Below, piece by piece: positions 1 through 9,248 of a DNA stretch of 64,000 nt (the first letter of the stretch is position 1; the number at the start of each line of letters is the position of its first letter). The DNA lies in contig NZ_PPTT01000016.1 in assembly GCF_003339815.1 (NCBI RefSeq), forward strand, positions 27,957 to 91,956, written 5' to 3'. The position numbers and the translations under genes were made by a program. The notes below the pieces were generated by a model that was not told where the DNA came from, did not search any database, and saw only the letters and a list, made by a program, of their open reading frames with translations. This DNA comes from Eggerthella sinensis. Lineage in GTDB: Bacteria > Actinomycetota > Coriobacteriia > Coriobacteriales > Eggerthellaceae.

Positions 1-1097
1 TCGGACACGTCCTCGCCCAGCTCCCCGGCCAGCTGCTCGAGCAGTTCGCGCTGCTTCTTCGTCACCTTCTTGGGCACCACCACGTTCACGTGCACGTACA
101 TGTCGCCGCGCGCGTCGCTGCGGAAGCGCGGCATGCCGAAGCCCTTCACGCGCACCACCTGCTCGTTCTGGCAGCCTTCGGGGATGCGCACCTGCACCTT
201 CTCGCCTTCGAAGATGCCGTCGATCTCGATTTCGGCGCCCAGCGTGGCCTGCACGATGGACACGTTCGCACGCGCATGCAGGTTGTCGCCATCACGCTCG
301 AAGAACTCGTGCGGCTGGATGCGGCACGTCACGATGAGGTCGCCCGGACGCGCGCCGTGCATGCCGGCCTCGCCGAAGCCGGACAGGCGCAGCTGCTGCG
401 CGTCGCGGATGCCCACGGGCACCTCGACGGTGACGCGCTGGCGGTCGGGCACGCGACCCTGGCCCTCGCACTCGGGACACGGGTTCTCGATGGTGTGGCC
501 CGTGCCGCCGCAGGTCTTGCACGTGGTGGCCGTCTGCATGTCGCCGAGGAACGTGTGCTGGATGGTGACGACGCGGCCCTGGCCGTGGCAGTCGGGGCAC
601 GTGATCTCGCGCCCGTCGGGGCCGAGGCCCGAGCCCTCGCAGTCGGGGCACGGCGCCAGGCGGTCGTACACGATCTCCTTCTTCGCGCCGGCGGCCACTT
701 CCTCGAGGGTGAGGCGCAGGCCCACGCCCATGTCGCGGCCCTCTTTGCGCATGGGGGTGCGGCCGGTGGCCTGCCCGCCGAAGAACGAGCTGAAGATGTC
801 GCCCATGCCGAAGCCGCCGCCGAACAGGTCCTCGAAGTCGACGTAGCCGCCGCCCCCGTAGGGGTTGCCGCCGCCGGCCGCGCCGGGAACCGTGCCGAAG
901 CGATCGTACTGGGCGCGCTTCTGCGCGTCCGACAGCACGTCGTACGCTTCGTTCAGCTCTTTGAACTGGTCTTCGGCGTCGGGCGCCTTGTTCACATCCG
1001 GATGAAGCTCGCGCGCGCGCCGACGGAACGCCTTCTTGATCTCGTCTTCGGTTGCCTCGCGGGACACGCCCAGAACTTCGTACAGATCCTTCGCCAT
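1..1097 (-). CDS. dnaJ: Chaperone DnaJ (3' end beyond window)
   Basis: Hsp40 co-chaperone that stimulates the ATPase of DnaK and delivers unfolded clients. It starts [16 protein letters not shown] and has an N-terminal J domain with the HPD motif (LHPDVNK), a Gly-rich and Phe-containing linker, and a zinc-binding region with four CxxCxGxG motifs ([32 protein letters not shown]), then the C-terminal substrate domains. About 365 codons are visible and the frame is still open at base 1, so the C-terminus is cut by the window edge. It lies 57 nt after hrcA on the same strand, so it is probably co-transcribed with it under CIRCE control. The start ATG is preceded by an A/G-rich ribosome-binding stretch. 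Confidence 0.95.
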   Translation of the reverse strand, partial: MAKDLYEVLGVSREATEDEIKKAFRRRARELHPDVNKAPDAEDQFKELNEAYDVLSDAQKRAQYDRFGTVPGAAGGGNPYGGGGYVDFEDLFGGGFGMGDIFSSFFGGQATGRTPMRKEGRDMGVGLRLTLEEVAAGAKKEIVYDRLAPCPDCEGSGLGPDGREITCPDCHGQGRVVTIQHTFLGDMQTATTCKTCGGTGHTIENPCPECEGQGRVPDRQRVTVEVPVGIRDAQQLRLSGFGEAGMHGARPGDLIVTCRIQPHEFFERDGDNLHARANVSIVQATLGAEIEIDGIFEGEKVQVRIPEGCQNEQVVRVKGFGMPRFRSDARGDMYVHVNVVVPKKVTKKQRELLEQLAGELGEDVS

Positions 1098-1154
1098 CTT
1101 GCTCTCGAAACCTTTCCTCACGGGCGGCGCACGGCGCGCCGCCGCACCATGTCG

Positions 1155-2168
1155 TTATACGTCTCCGAGCGCTGCGCTCGCTATGCGCACCGCCTGTATC
1201 ACCTTGGAATAGTCCATGCGCGTGGGACCCACCACGGCCACCACGCCGGCTGCGGCGCCGCGTCCGTAGCGGCTTGCCACCACCGACACGCCCGCAAGCT
1301 CCGCCGCGGGGTTCTCGCGCCCGATGCGCACGCTCGGCACGCCCGCGCCCTGGCGGGCGGCGTCGTCGAGGATGTGCAGCAGCACGGTGTCGTCCTCGAG
1401 CACCTGCATGACGGGCAGCAGCGCCTGCGACTGGCTGAACTCCGGCTTCGTCAGCAAAGAACTCACGCCCAGACGGTGCGTGCGCGACAGCTCGCTTTCC
1501 TGCAAGCACGACAGCACCTCGTCGAGCGCCATGCGCACGAGCGGATCGCGGAAGGCCTCGACCATGCCCTCGCCCAGGCCGTCTTCGATCTCGTGCAGCG
1601 ACTTGCCGTTGAACACGTCGCCGAGGAAGCGCTGCACCTGGGCGAGCTCGTCGGGAGCCACCTCTTCGGCGAACTCCATCTGACGGTTGAACACCTGGCC
1701 GTCCTCGGTGACGAGCACGACGAGCGCCCGGTACGGGGACAGCGAGATGAGCGACAGCTGCTTGATGTGCAGGTTGAGCACCGACGGCGCCAGCACGATG
1801 GACAGGCAGTCGGTGAGGCGCGTGAGCGCCGACGACGTCTGCTCGAGCAGCGCATCGAGCTCGCTCGCGCTGCGGCGCAGCTGGTCCACCACGGGACGGT
1901 AGCGCTCGTCGTCGCCCGCGAGGTCGGATTGCAGCAGGTTGTCCACGAACGCGCGGTAGCCGTAATCGGTCGGGATGCGGCCCGCCGAGGTGTGCGGCTG
2001 CGTGATGTAGCCGCCGTCCTCGAGGACGGACAGCTCGTTGCGCACCGTTGCCGGGCTCACGCCCAGCTGGTACCGCTCCGTCAGCGTGCGCGACCCCACG
2101 GGCAGAGCGCGCGCGACGTACTCTTCGATAAGGGCGCTCAACACCCGTTGCCTACGATCCGAAAGCAC
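1155..2168 (-). CDS. hrcA: Heat-inducible transcription repressor HrcA
   Basis: Repressor of class I heat-shock genes that binds the CIRCE inverted repeat. At 337 aa it has the usual family length. The N-terminal winged helix is clear (LSDRRQRVLSALIEEYV, then VSPATVRNELSVLEDGGYI and the TSAGRIPTDYGYR segment), followed by the GAF-like and dimerisation parts. It is the first gene of an hrcA-dnaJ operon. A CIRCE element lies 56 bp upstream of the start, implying autorepression released when GroEL is titrated by misfolded protein. groES/groEL and grpE/dnaK are not in this window. Confidence 0.95.
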   Translation of the reverse strand: MLSDRRQRVLSALIEEYVARALPVGSRTLTERYQLGVSPATVRNELSVLEDGGYITQPHTSAGRIPTDYGYRAFVDNLLQSDLAGDDERYRPVVDQLRRSASELDALLEQTSSALTRLTDCLSIVLAPSVLNLHIKQLSLISLSPYRALVVLVTEDGQVFNRQMEFAEEVAPDELAQVQRFLGDVFNGKSLHEIEDGLGEGMVEAFRDPLVRMALDEVLSCLQESELSRTHRLGVSSLLTKPEFSQSQALLPVMQVLEDDTVLLHILDDAARQGAGVPSVRIGRENPAAELAGVSVVASRYGRGAAAGVVAVVGPTRMDYSKVIQAVRIASAALGDV

Positions 2169-2223
2169 GCTCGTTCACCTGCCTCTCTCACTGGTTGGTC
2201 CCCACCTATGGTAACGCATCATA

Positions 2224-2250
2224 TTAGCAGCCGAAAGCCTCGAGTGCTAA
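2224..2250. promoter_or_regulatory. CIRCE operator for HrcA
   Basis: Arms TTAGCAGCC and GAGTGCTAA are separated by exactly 9 nt. The consensus is TTAGCACTC-N9-GAGTGCTAA, so the right arm is perfect and the left arm has two mismatches. It lies directly upstream of hrcA, the expected position. Confidence 0.9.
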
Positions 2251-2367
2251 CGAGAGTGCAGAAATGTGAAGAAACTACGGTGAGACCCCTTGGTTGGCCC
2301 CTGCCCGCAGGGAGACGCGCGGTCAACCCGCCGTGCGCGCGGGCTCGTCGGAGAACCTGCGGGTCCC

Positions 2368-2397
2368 CCGGTCGGCGCGCGAAGCGCGCACGACCGG
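2368..2397 (-). terminator. Strong hairpin downstream of hemW
   Basis: Arms CCGGTCG-GCGCGC and GCGCGC-A-CGACCGG around a GAA loop, with one bulged base. It sits between the 3' end of hemW (2444) and the hrcA promoter. No T-run follows, so termination is inferred from position and stem strength only. The rest of 2251-2443 shows nothing else. Confidence 0.4.
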
Positions 2398-2443
2398 CAC
2401 GACAACGGGCGCGCCATGGGAGGATGGAGACCGAAGCGCGCCC

Positions 2444-3556
2444 CTACGGTGCCAGGTCGTACAGGTCCCCGTAGAGCTCGTTGCCGCAGAGCCAGCCGAG
2501 CTCCGTGGGCCTCCAGCGGCCTTCGCGGTGCTCCGCCAGCCCCCGCCGGGCCAGCCCGTCCAGCGTCGCGGGCAGCTCGGGCAGCAGCGCGGCGGCCTGT
2601 TCCACGCGCTCGTCGCTCACGCCGACGGTCATGCGCATGCCCAGCATGAGGTCCTCGGCGGCCATCTGGCGCGCGTCGAGGTCGTCGGTGACCTGGCCGT
2701 CCTTCACGCGCATGCGGCGAGCAGCGTTCTGCGTCATCGTGGCGGCCGAACGGCCGAGGCCGAGGTAGGGCACGCCGGTCCAGTACGCGATGTTGTGACG
2801 GCTCTCGCAGCCCGGCCGGGCGTAGCTGGCCACCTCGTAGCGCGCGAAGCCCGCCTCGGTCAGCACGCGCTCGGCGATCTCCATGTGCGCGGCCTCCGCG
2901 TCGTCGTCGGGCTCGTCGAGCTCGCCTGCCAGCACGGCGGCGTCGAAGGGCGTGTGCGGCTCGATGGTGAGCGGGTACACGCTCACGTGCGTCGCGCCGA
3001 GGCGCACCGCCTCGCGCACGCTTTCCTCGAAGCTCTCGTCGCTTTGTCCGGGAATGCCGCACATGAGGTCGAGACTCACGTTCTCGAAGCGCGTGAAGGC
3101 GGCCTCGATGGCGCGCCGCGCCTCGTCGGCCGAATGCGCGCGCCCGAGGGTGCGCAGCACGTCGTCGTCGAAGCTCTGCACGCCGATGGACAGGCGGTTC
3201 ACGCCGAGCGCCCAGATATCGCGCACCATGCGCTCGGTGAGGCTCTCGGGGTTCGCCTCCATCGTGCACTCCACCTCGGGCGTGAGGTGCATGGACAGCG
3301 ACAGCGTGTACAGCAGCATCGACAGGCGCGCCAGCCCCACGTGCGACGGCGTGCCGCCGCCCAGGTACACGGTCTCGAGCGCGCCGAGCTCGCCCTCCTT
3401 CGCCTTGCGGCGGATGTCCAGCACGAGCTCGTCGACGTACGCGTCGATCTCGGGCGCGTCAGCCGGCACCGCCGCCGTGGCGAAATCGCAGTAGGCGCAG
3501 CGCTTCACGCAGAACGGAAGGTGCACGTACAGCGCGCGGTAGGGATCATGGGGCAT
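2444..3556 (-). CDS. hemW: Radical SAM haem chaperone HemW
   Basis: HemN-like protein that binds haem and a radical-SAM [4Fe-4S] cluster; HemW is thought to insert haem into respiratory enzymes rather than oxidise coproporphyrinogen. The CxxxCxxC motif is CVKRCAYC near the N-terminus, followed by YLGGGTPS, and the C-terminal HemN domain is present. Length is about 370 aa. The chosen ATG at 3556 has AAAGG about 10 nt upstream; an alternative ATG at 3577 overlaps the dusB stop (ATGA) and would add seven residues. It is the last gene of a lepA-side operon after dusB. Confidence 0.88.
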   Translation of the reverse strand: MPHDPYRALYVHLPFCVKRCAYCDFATAAVPADAPEIDAYVDELVLDIRRKAKEGELGALETVYLGGGTPSHVGLARLSMLLYTLSLSMHLTPEVECTMEANPESLTERMVRDIWALGVNRLSIGVQSFDDDVLRTLGRAHSADEARRAIEAAFTRFENVSLDLMCGIPGQSDESFEESVREAVRLGATHVSVYPLTIEPHTPFDAAVLAGELDEPDDDAEAAHMEIAERVLTEAGFARYEVASYARPGCESRHNIAYWTGVPYLGLGRSAATMTQNAARRMRVKDGQVTDDLDARQMAAEDLMLGMRMTVGVSDERVEQAAALLPELPATLDGLARRGLAEHREGRWRPTELGWLCGNELYGDLYDLAP

Positions 3557-3573
3557 GAGGGGCCCGCCTTTCG

Positions 3574-4560
3574 TCATACGCCGGCCGCGTGCTCGCGTGC
3601 GCACGCCACCAGCTCGTCGAACACGACGTCGAAGTCTTCGACCGACACGCAGGCGTTGATCTTCTCCCGCGCGGCCGCTGCGCCGGGAATGCCCGCCATG
3701 TACCACATGGCATGCTTGCGCATGCGCACGATGTTCTTGCCCTCGCGCTCGCTCAGCAGCCGCGCGTGACGGCGCGCCAGGGCGATGCGCTCTTCCACGC
3801 CGGGCGCCTCCGGCTCGGCCTCCCCCGCAAGGGCGGCCTTCGCCTGCGCGAACACCCAGGGGTTGCCCTCCGCAGCGCGCGCGATCATCACGGCGTCGCA
3901 GCCGGTGCGCTCGGTGATGGCCACCGCGTCCGCGCCGCGCTTCACGTCGCCGTTGCCCACCACCGGCACCGACACGGCCTGCTTCACCCGCGCGATGGCG
4001 TCCCATTCGGCGCTGCCGCGGTACAGCTGCTCGGCGTAGCGCCCGTGCACGGCCAGCGCCGCCGCGCCCGCGTCCTCCATCCTGCGGGCGAATGCGGGCG
4101 CCGTCTCCACGCCTTCGGCCCATCCGCGCCGGAACTTCACCGTCACCGGATGGCTCACCGCCGCGCACACGGCGCGCACGATGGAGACGGCAAGGTCGGG
4201 GTCCTTCATGAGCGCCGAGCCGTCGCCCTTCGACACGATCTTGCGGGCCGGGCAGCCCATGTTGATGTCGAGGTAGGCCAGCGACGCGCCCATCTCGTCT
4301 TCGATCCATGCGGCCTGCGAGGCCATCGTGTCGGGCTCGTGGCCGAACAGCTGCACCGCCACCTGGTCCTCCCCCGGCGCGAGGCGCAGCAGGTGCCGCG
4401 TCTTCTCGTTCGCGTAGGAAAGCCCCTTCGCCGACACCATCTCGGTGTACGTGACGTCGGCGCCCTGCTCGCGGCAGAGCGTGCGGAACGCCTCGTCGCT
4501 CACGCCCGCCATGGGGGCGAGCAGCAGGCGGTGCGTCTTGAAGAACGCGCGCATGTCCAT
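3574..4560 (-). CDS. dusB: tRNA-dihydrouridine synthase DusB
   Basis: FMN enzyme that reduces uridines in the tRNA D-loop using NADPH. The TIM barrel starts LLLAPMAGVSDEAFR, and DINMGCPARKI carries the catalytic cysteine loop; the VKFRRGW and VVGNGDV segments are the FMN phosphate-binding parts. Length is about 328 aa, normal for the family. The start is MDMRAFF at 4560, just after the small membrane protein gene; longer frames upstream run antisense or out of frame through that gene. Its TGA stop overlaps the upstream candidate ATG of hemW, suggesting translational coupling. Confidence 0.92.
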   Translation of the reverse strand: MDMRAFFKTHRLLLAPMAGVSDEAFRTLCREQGADVTYTEMVSAKGLSYANEKTRHLLRLAPGEDQVAVQLFGHEPDTMASQAAWIEDEMGASLAYLDINMGCPARKIVSKGDGSALMKDPDLAVSIVRAVCAAVSHPVTVKFRRGWAEGVETAPAFARRMEDAGAAALAVHGRYAEQLYRGSAEWDAIARVKQAVSVPVVGNGDVKRGADAVAITERTGCDAVMIARAAEGNPWVFAQAKAALAGEAEPEAPGVEERIALARRHARLLSEREGKNIVRMRKHAMWYMAGIPGAAAAREKINACVSVEDFDVVFDELVACAREHAAGV

Positions 4561-4573
4561 CAGGGCCGCTCCC

Positions 4574-4762
4574 CTACGCTGCCACGATGTCGATGACGTT
4601 GACGAGCGCGAACATGAGCAGCACGACGATGCCCACCACCGCAACGAGGCACCCGCAGCCGAGCGCGAGCTTCGAGCCGCTGCCCATGCCCCCTTGCTGC
4701 TGGTGCGCCTTCTTCTCGTCGAACGGGTCGTCGAGCCAGTCGAAATCGTCTTTACGTGCCAT
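4574..4762 (-). CDS. Small single-pass membrane protein, unknown function
   Basis: A 62-residue protein with a charged N-terminal half (KDDFDWLDDPFDEKK), a Gly/Gln linker and one hydrophobic helix (about residues 33-59) containing two cysteines (GCGC). It sits 14 nt upstream of dusB on the same strand, with AGG in the leader, so it is probably translated as part of that operon. I do not recognise a family. The Asp/Phe/Trp-rich N-terminus would face the cytoplasm by the positive-inside rule only weakly, so topology is not certain. Confidence 0.65.
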   Translation of the reverse strand: MARKDDFDWLDDPFDEKKAHQQQGGMGSGSKLALGCGCLVAVVGIVVLLMFALVNVIDIVAA

Positions 4763-4803
4763 GCTATCAACCTATCCGTGCGCGGATGCCGCTCTGCCGC
4801 GCT

Positions 4804-6609
<1,806 letters not shown>

Positions 6610-6709
6610 AGCCTGTCTTTCACATCGTACGGGCGCGCGCCAATGCGGGCGCTTGAGAAACGAAAGCCTATTCTACCTTATTCGCGGCGGATGGCGAGCC
6701 TCGAGGCGC

Positions 6710-7144
6710 CTACAGCTCAACGACGGCGGTCTCGCCGTTCGACGAATCGACGCGCACAAGCTGCGAGCGGGCGTGGTCGCCCTCGTCGACGCAGAGGGCC
6801 CACAGGCCGTCGTCGAGCTCGAGCGCGGCCTCTCCCCCGCTCAGGACGGCCGTCGACTGCTGCACGGGCACGAATGTCGAGCCGTCCGCGGCGGTGAGGG
6901 TGGGCGTGCACACCGCGATGGAGGCCGCGTCGGCGCGCACGGTCACGGTCGAGCCGCTTTCCAGGGTGCCCGCAGGCGCATTTTCGCCCGGCGCGAAGGT
7001 TTCCTTCTCGTCGGAATGGCAGCTCGCGCATCCCTCGTTCGCGTCGATGACCTGGTGCGAGCCGCTCGAGCAGCCGACAAGGGCGCCGAGGGCGCAGGAT
7101 GCGGCAAGCGCGAGGGACAGCGGTCGAAGGGCGGCGGTTCTCAT
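6710..7144 (-). CDS. Putative one-haem c-type cytochrome lipoprotein
   Basis: About 144 residues. The N-terminus (MRTAALRPLSLALAASCALG) ends in a lipobox LVGC, so it is predicted to be acylated and held on the outer face of the membrane. A single CxxCH motif (CASCH) lies about 15 residues after the lipid cysteine, consistent with one covalent haem c, but no other cytochrome feature is visible, and one motif alone is modest evidence. The ATG at 7144 is preceded by GAAAGGA at good spacing; the frame runs further upstream without support. Partner reductase is not adjacent; the nearest exported flavoprotein is at 20.1 kb. Confidence 0.7.
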   Translation of the reverse strand: MRTAALRPLSLALAASCALGALVGCSSGSHQVIDANEGCASCHSDEKETFAPGENAPAGTLESGSTVTVRADAASIAVCTPTLTAADGSTFVPVQQSTAVLSGGEAALELDDGLWALCVDEGDHARSQLVRVDSSNGETAVVEL

Positions 7145-7519
7145 GGCGGTCGTCCTTTCGAGACGGGGAGAAAAAACGTGTTTTCGACAATTCTTCGTGA
7201 AAACATCGGCAACCTTTGCTATTCTATCGCATTGTGTATCCGGCAAATACGTTCGCGCGATGGTTTCATCGCCGATCTGCAGACGTGGCTGCGCTTTAAG
7301 ATTCGTAGTGCTGGGTGACCGAATGGTCCGCGAAACAGAGAAATCCCGCCTGTTTCCACATGCATCGTTGGCTGTCCGCGTCGCGGACGAGCCGCGCCCT
7401 TTGAGGGATGCATGCGAGGCTATCGGCACCGTGGCAGTCGTATCTCGAAGCCGCAGGGCGCTTGCGCTACCGGGAACGCACGGTATTCGATAGGTTTGTA
7501 TATTGGAGGAACATCACCC
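7145..7519. other. Divergent intergenic region, lipoprotein / rpsT
   Basis: This 375-bp gap separates a minus-strand and a plus-strand gene and is richer in A+T than its surroundings, especially 7180-7260 and 7480-7515, so it should hold both promoters. I see no convincing -35/-10 pair, no RNA gene and no open frame that looks coding. The only clear signal is the GGAGGA ribosome-binding site at 7505-7510 for rpsT. Confidence 0.5.
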
Positions 7520-8020
7520 ATGGCGAACATCAAAAGCCAGAAGAAGCGCATCATCACCAACGAAAAGTCCCGTATGCGCAACCGCGCGGTCAAGTCTGAG
7601 CTCAAGACCGCGACCCGTCGCGTGAAGGACGCCGTCGCCGCCGAAAACGGCGCCGAGGCTTACGCCGCCGCATGCGCCGCGTGCCGCCTGCTCGACAAAG
7701 CCGCCTCGAAGGGCGTCATCCACAAGAACCAGGCTGCGAACCGCAAGAGCGGCGTGATGGCCCTGGCCAACACCGTGGCGACCGACGCCGATCGTGCCGC
7801 CTACGAGAAGCCGGCCAAGAAGGAGCAGAAGACGGGCTCCAAGAAGGCCGAGCGCAAGGCTGCGCGCGCTGCCGAGATGGAAGCCGCTTCCAAAGAGAAG
7901 GCCAAGCGCCGCGAGAAGCAGCTCAAGGAAGAAGCCGCCGCTCAGAAGCGCAAGGCGAAGGAAGCCGAAGAAGCCGCCAAGGCCGAGGCTGCCGGTGCTG
8001 AGGAAGCTGCCGCCGAATAA
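7520..8020 (+). CDS. rpsT: 30S ribosomal protein S20 with long charged tail
   Basis: Small-subunit protein that binds 16S rRNA. Residues 1 to about 88 are a normal S20 ([18 protein letters not shown], then the RRVKDAV and [14 protein letters not shown] segments). S20 is usually 85-90 aa, but this protein continues to 166 aa with an Ala/Lys/Glu/Arg-rich tail that should form a long charged helix or coiled coil. The start ATG has a strong GGAGGA site 9 nt upstream. It stands alone on the plus strand and ends before a strong hairpin. The tail is in frame with no break, so it appears genuine rather than an annotation artefact. Confidence 0.93.
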   Translation: MANIKSQKKRIITNEKSRMRNRAVKSELKTATRRVKDAVAAENGAEAYAAACAACRLLDKAASKGVIHKNQAANRKSGVMALANTVATDADRAAYEKPAKKEQKTGSKKAERKAARAAEMEAASKEKAKRREKQLKEEAAAQKRKAKEAEEAAKAEAAGAEEAAAE

Positions 8021-8070
8021 CATCGATGCGCATACGGCAATCGCCCCGCGATCCGTCCGCATATCAAGAG

Positions 8071-8102
8071 CGAGAGGGCCCCGGAAATCCGGGGCCCTCT
8101 CG
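8071..8102 (+). terminator. Terminator hairpin after rpsT
   Basis: Perfect 14-bp stem CGAGAGGGCCCCGG / CCGGGGCCCTCTCG with loop AAAT, 50 bp after the rpsT stop. It is followed by CG, TT and then ten G rather than a T-run, so it is a strong stem without a classic tail. It could serve both converging genes. Confidence 0.65.
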
Positions 8103-8260
8103 CGTTGGGGGGGGGGCTAGCTTTGCGACCTGCGTCCCGTGCTCTTTGCCGACCGGGGTCTACCCCTTGCGACCTGCGTCCCCGCTCGTTGCGCCCGCGA
8201 AAGGGTGTGCGAAATGGAAGACGTGCTGCGGGCGCAACAGGAAAAAGGGGCGAAGCGGCC
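8103..8260. repeat. Convergent gap with poly-G, direct and inverted repeats
   Basis: Between the rpsT hairpin and the end of holA are a run of ten G (8107-8116), a 16-bp direct repeat TTGCGACCTGCGTCCC (8123-8138 and 8167-8182) and a 10-bp inverted repeat TTGCGCCCGC / GCGGGCGCAA (8189-8198 and 8228-8237). The inverted repeat may be the holA terminator. No gene is apparent. Confidence 0.6.
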
Positions 8261-9247
8261 CTACCTCTTCGCGGTCACTTCGAGCACCCAGTCGACGAAG
8301 GCGCTCTTCGGGTCGGTGCCGCTTTTCATGGCCCGCTCGGTGTCGCGGGCGGCTATCATCGCGTGGCGGAGCTCGGCGGCGGTGAAGCCGCGGGCCCAGG
8401 TTATGTGGTTCTTGACGCGCCAATCGGGCGCTTTGAGGGCGCCGGCCACGGCGCGGGGGTTGCCGCGATCGGCCATGGCGCGGGCGCAGATGAGCTCGCG
8501 CAGGCGCGTCGTGCACATGGCCAGAAGCGCATGGGGCGACACCGAGTCCATGCGACCGAGGTACAGCAGGCATTTGCGCACGTCGCGCGCCGAGAAGGCG
8601 TCGACGAACTCCCACGGCTTCACTTCGGCCGTGCGGCTCACCATGCCCACGATCTCGTGCTCGTTCACGGCATCGGTGCCGCGATGCGCGAGCGCGATCT
8701 TCTTGAGCTCGTTGTTGAGGCGCACCGTGTCCTCGCCCACAAGATCCACGAGCTTGACGGCCGCACCCTCCGTCAGCGTCACGCCGTGGTTCACGGCCAT
8801 GGAACGCACCGTCTTGGGCAGCTCGTAGCGCTTGAGGGGCGTGCAGTCGATGACGGCCGTCTTGCCGTGGGCCGCGACGGCCTTGTACAGGCGCGTGTTC
8901 TTCGCCAGCTTCTCGGCGACGAGGGCGAGCACGGTGGTTTCGTTCGGCGCGCCCAGGTAGGCGACGAGCTCCTCGGCGTCGGCCTTCTTGAGCTTGTCGG
9001 CCGCGCGCACTTCCACGAGGCGCACGGGGCTTGCGAACGGCACCGTGTTGCAGGCCGTCACGATGTCGGCGCCCGCAGCCGTCTCGCCGCCGAACTCGTC
9101 GGAGTTGAACGACAGGTCGCCCATCGCGGACAGGCGCGCGCGAAGGCGCTTCATCACGGTATCGCGCTTGAGCGCGTCCTCGCCGACGACGAGGTACACG
9201 GGCAAGAGCGGTGCTTCTTGTTTCTTTTGAGTAGCCATGCCGTCCAT
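8261..9247 (-). CDS. holA: DNA polymerase III subunit delta (HolA)
   Basis: Clamp-loader subunit that opens the beta sliding clamp. About 328 aa, matching the family. It begins with LLPVYLVVGEDALKRDTVMKRL (here the ATPase-fold P-loop is degenerate, as is normal for delta), and the C-terminal region carries the collar helices (SPHALLAMCTTRLRELI). It lies 1 nt after the comEC stop, the common order comEA-comEC-holA. The start is either 9247 or the ATG at 9238 (MATQKK); neither has a strong Shine-Dalgarno site, in keeping with coupling to comEC. Confidence 0.9.
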   Translation of the reverse strand: MDGMATQKKQEAPLLPVYLVVGEDALKRDTVMKRLRARLSAMGDLSFNSDEFGGETAAGADIVTACNTVPFASPVRLVEVRAADKLKKADAEELVAYLGAPNETTVLALVAEKLAKNTRLYKAVAAHGKTAVIDCTPLKRYELPKTVRSMAVNHGVTLTEGAAVKLVDLVGEDTVRLNNELKKIALAHRGTDAVNEHEIVGMVSRTAEVKPWEFVDAFSARDVRKCLLYLGRMDSVSPHALLAMCTTRLRELICARAMADRGNPRAVAGALKAPDWRVKNHITWARGFTAAELRHAMIAARDTERAMKSGTDPKSAFVDWVLEVTAKR

Positions 9248-9248
9248 T

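Noticed and set aside
2444..4309. A HemW protein with a 250-residue N-terminal extension
   Set aside because: The extension is an alternate frame of dusB, Arg-rich and without a domain. The normal HemW start lies at 3556 or 3577.
7145..7519. tRNA or small RNA gene in the rpsT upstream gap
   Set aside because: No cloverleaf, T-loop signature (GGTTCGA) or clear promoter-terminator pair was found there, nor elsewhere in the window.
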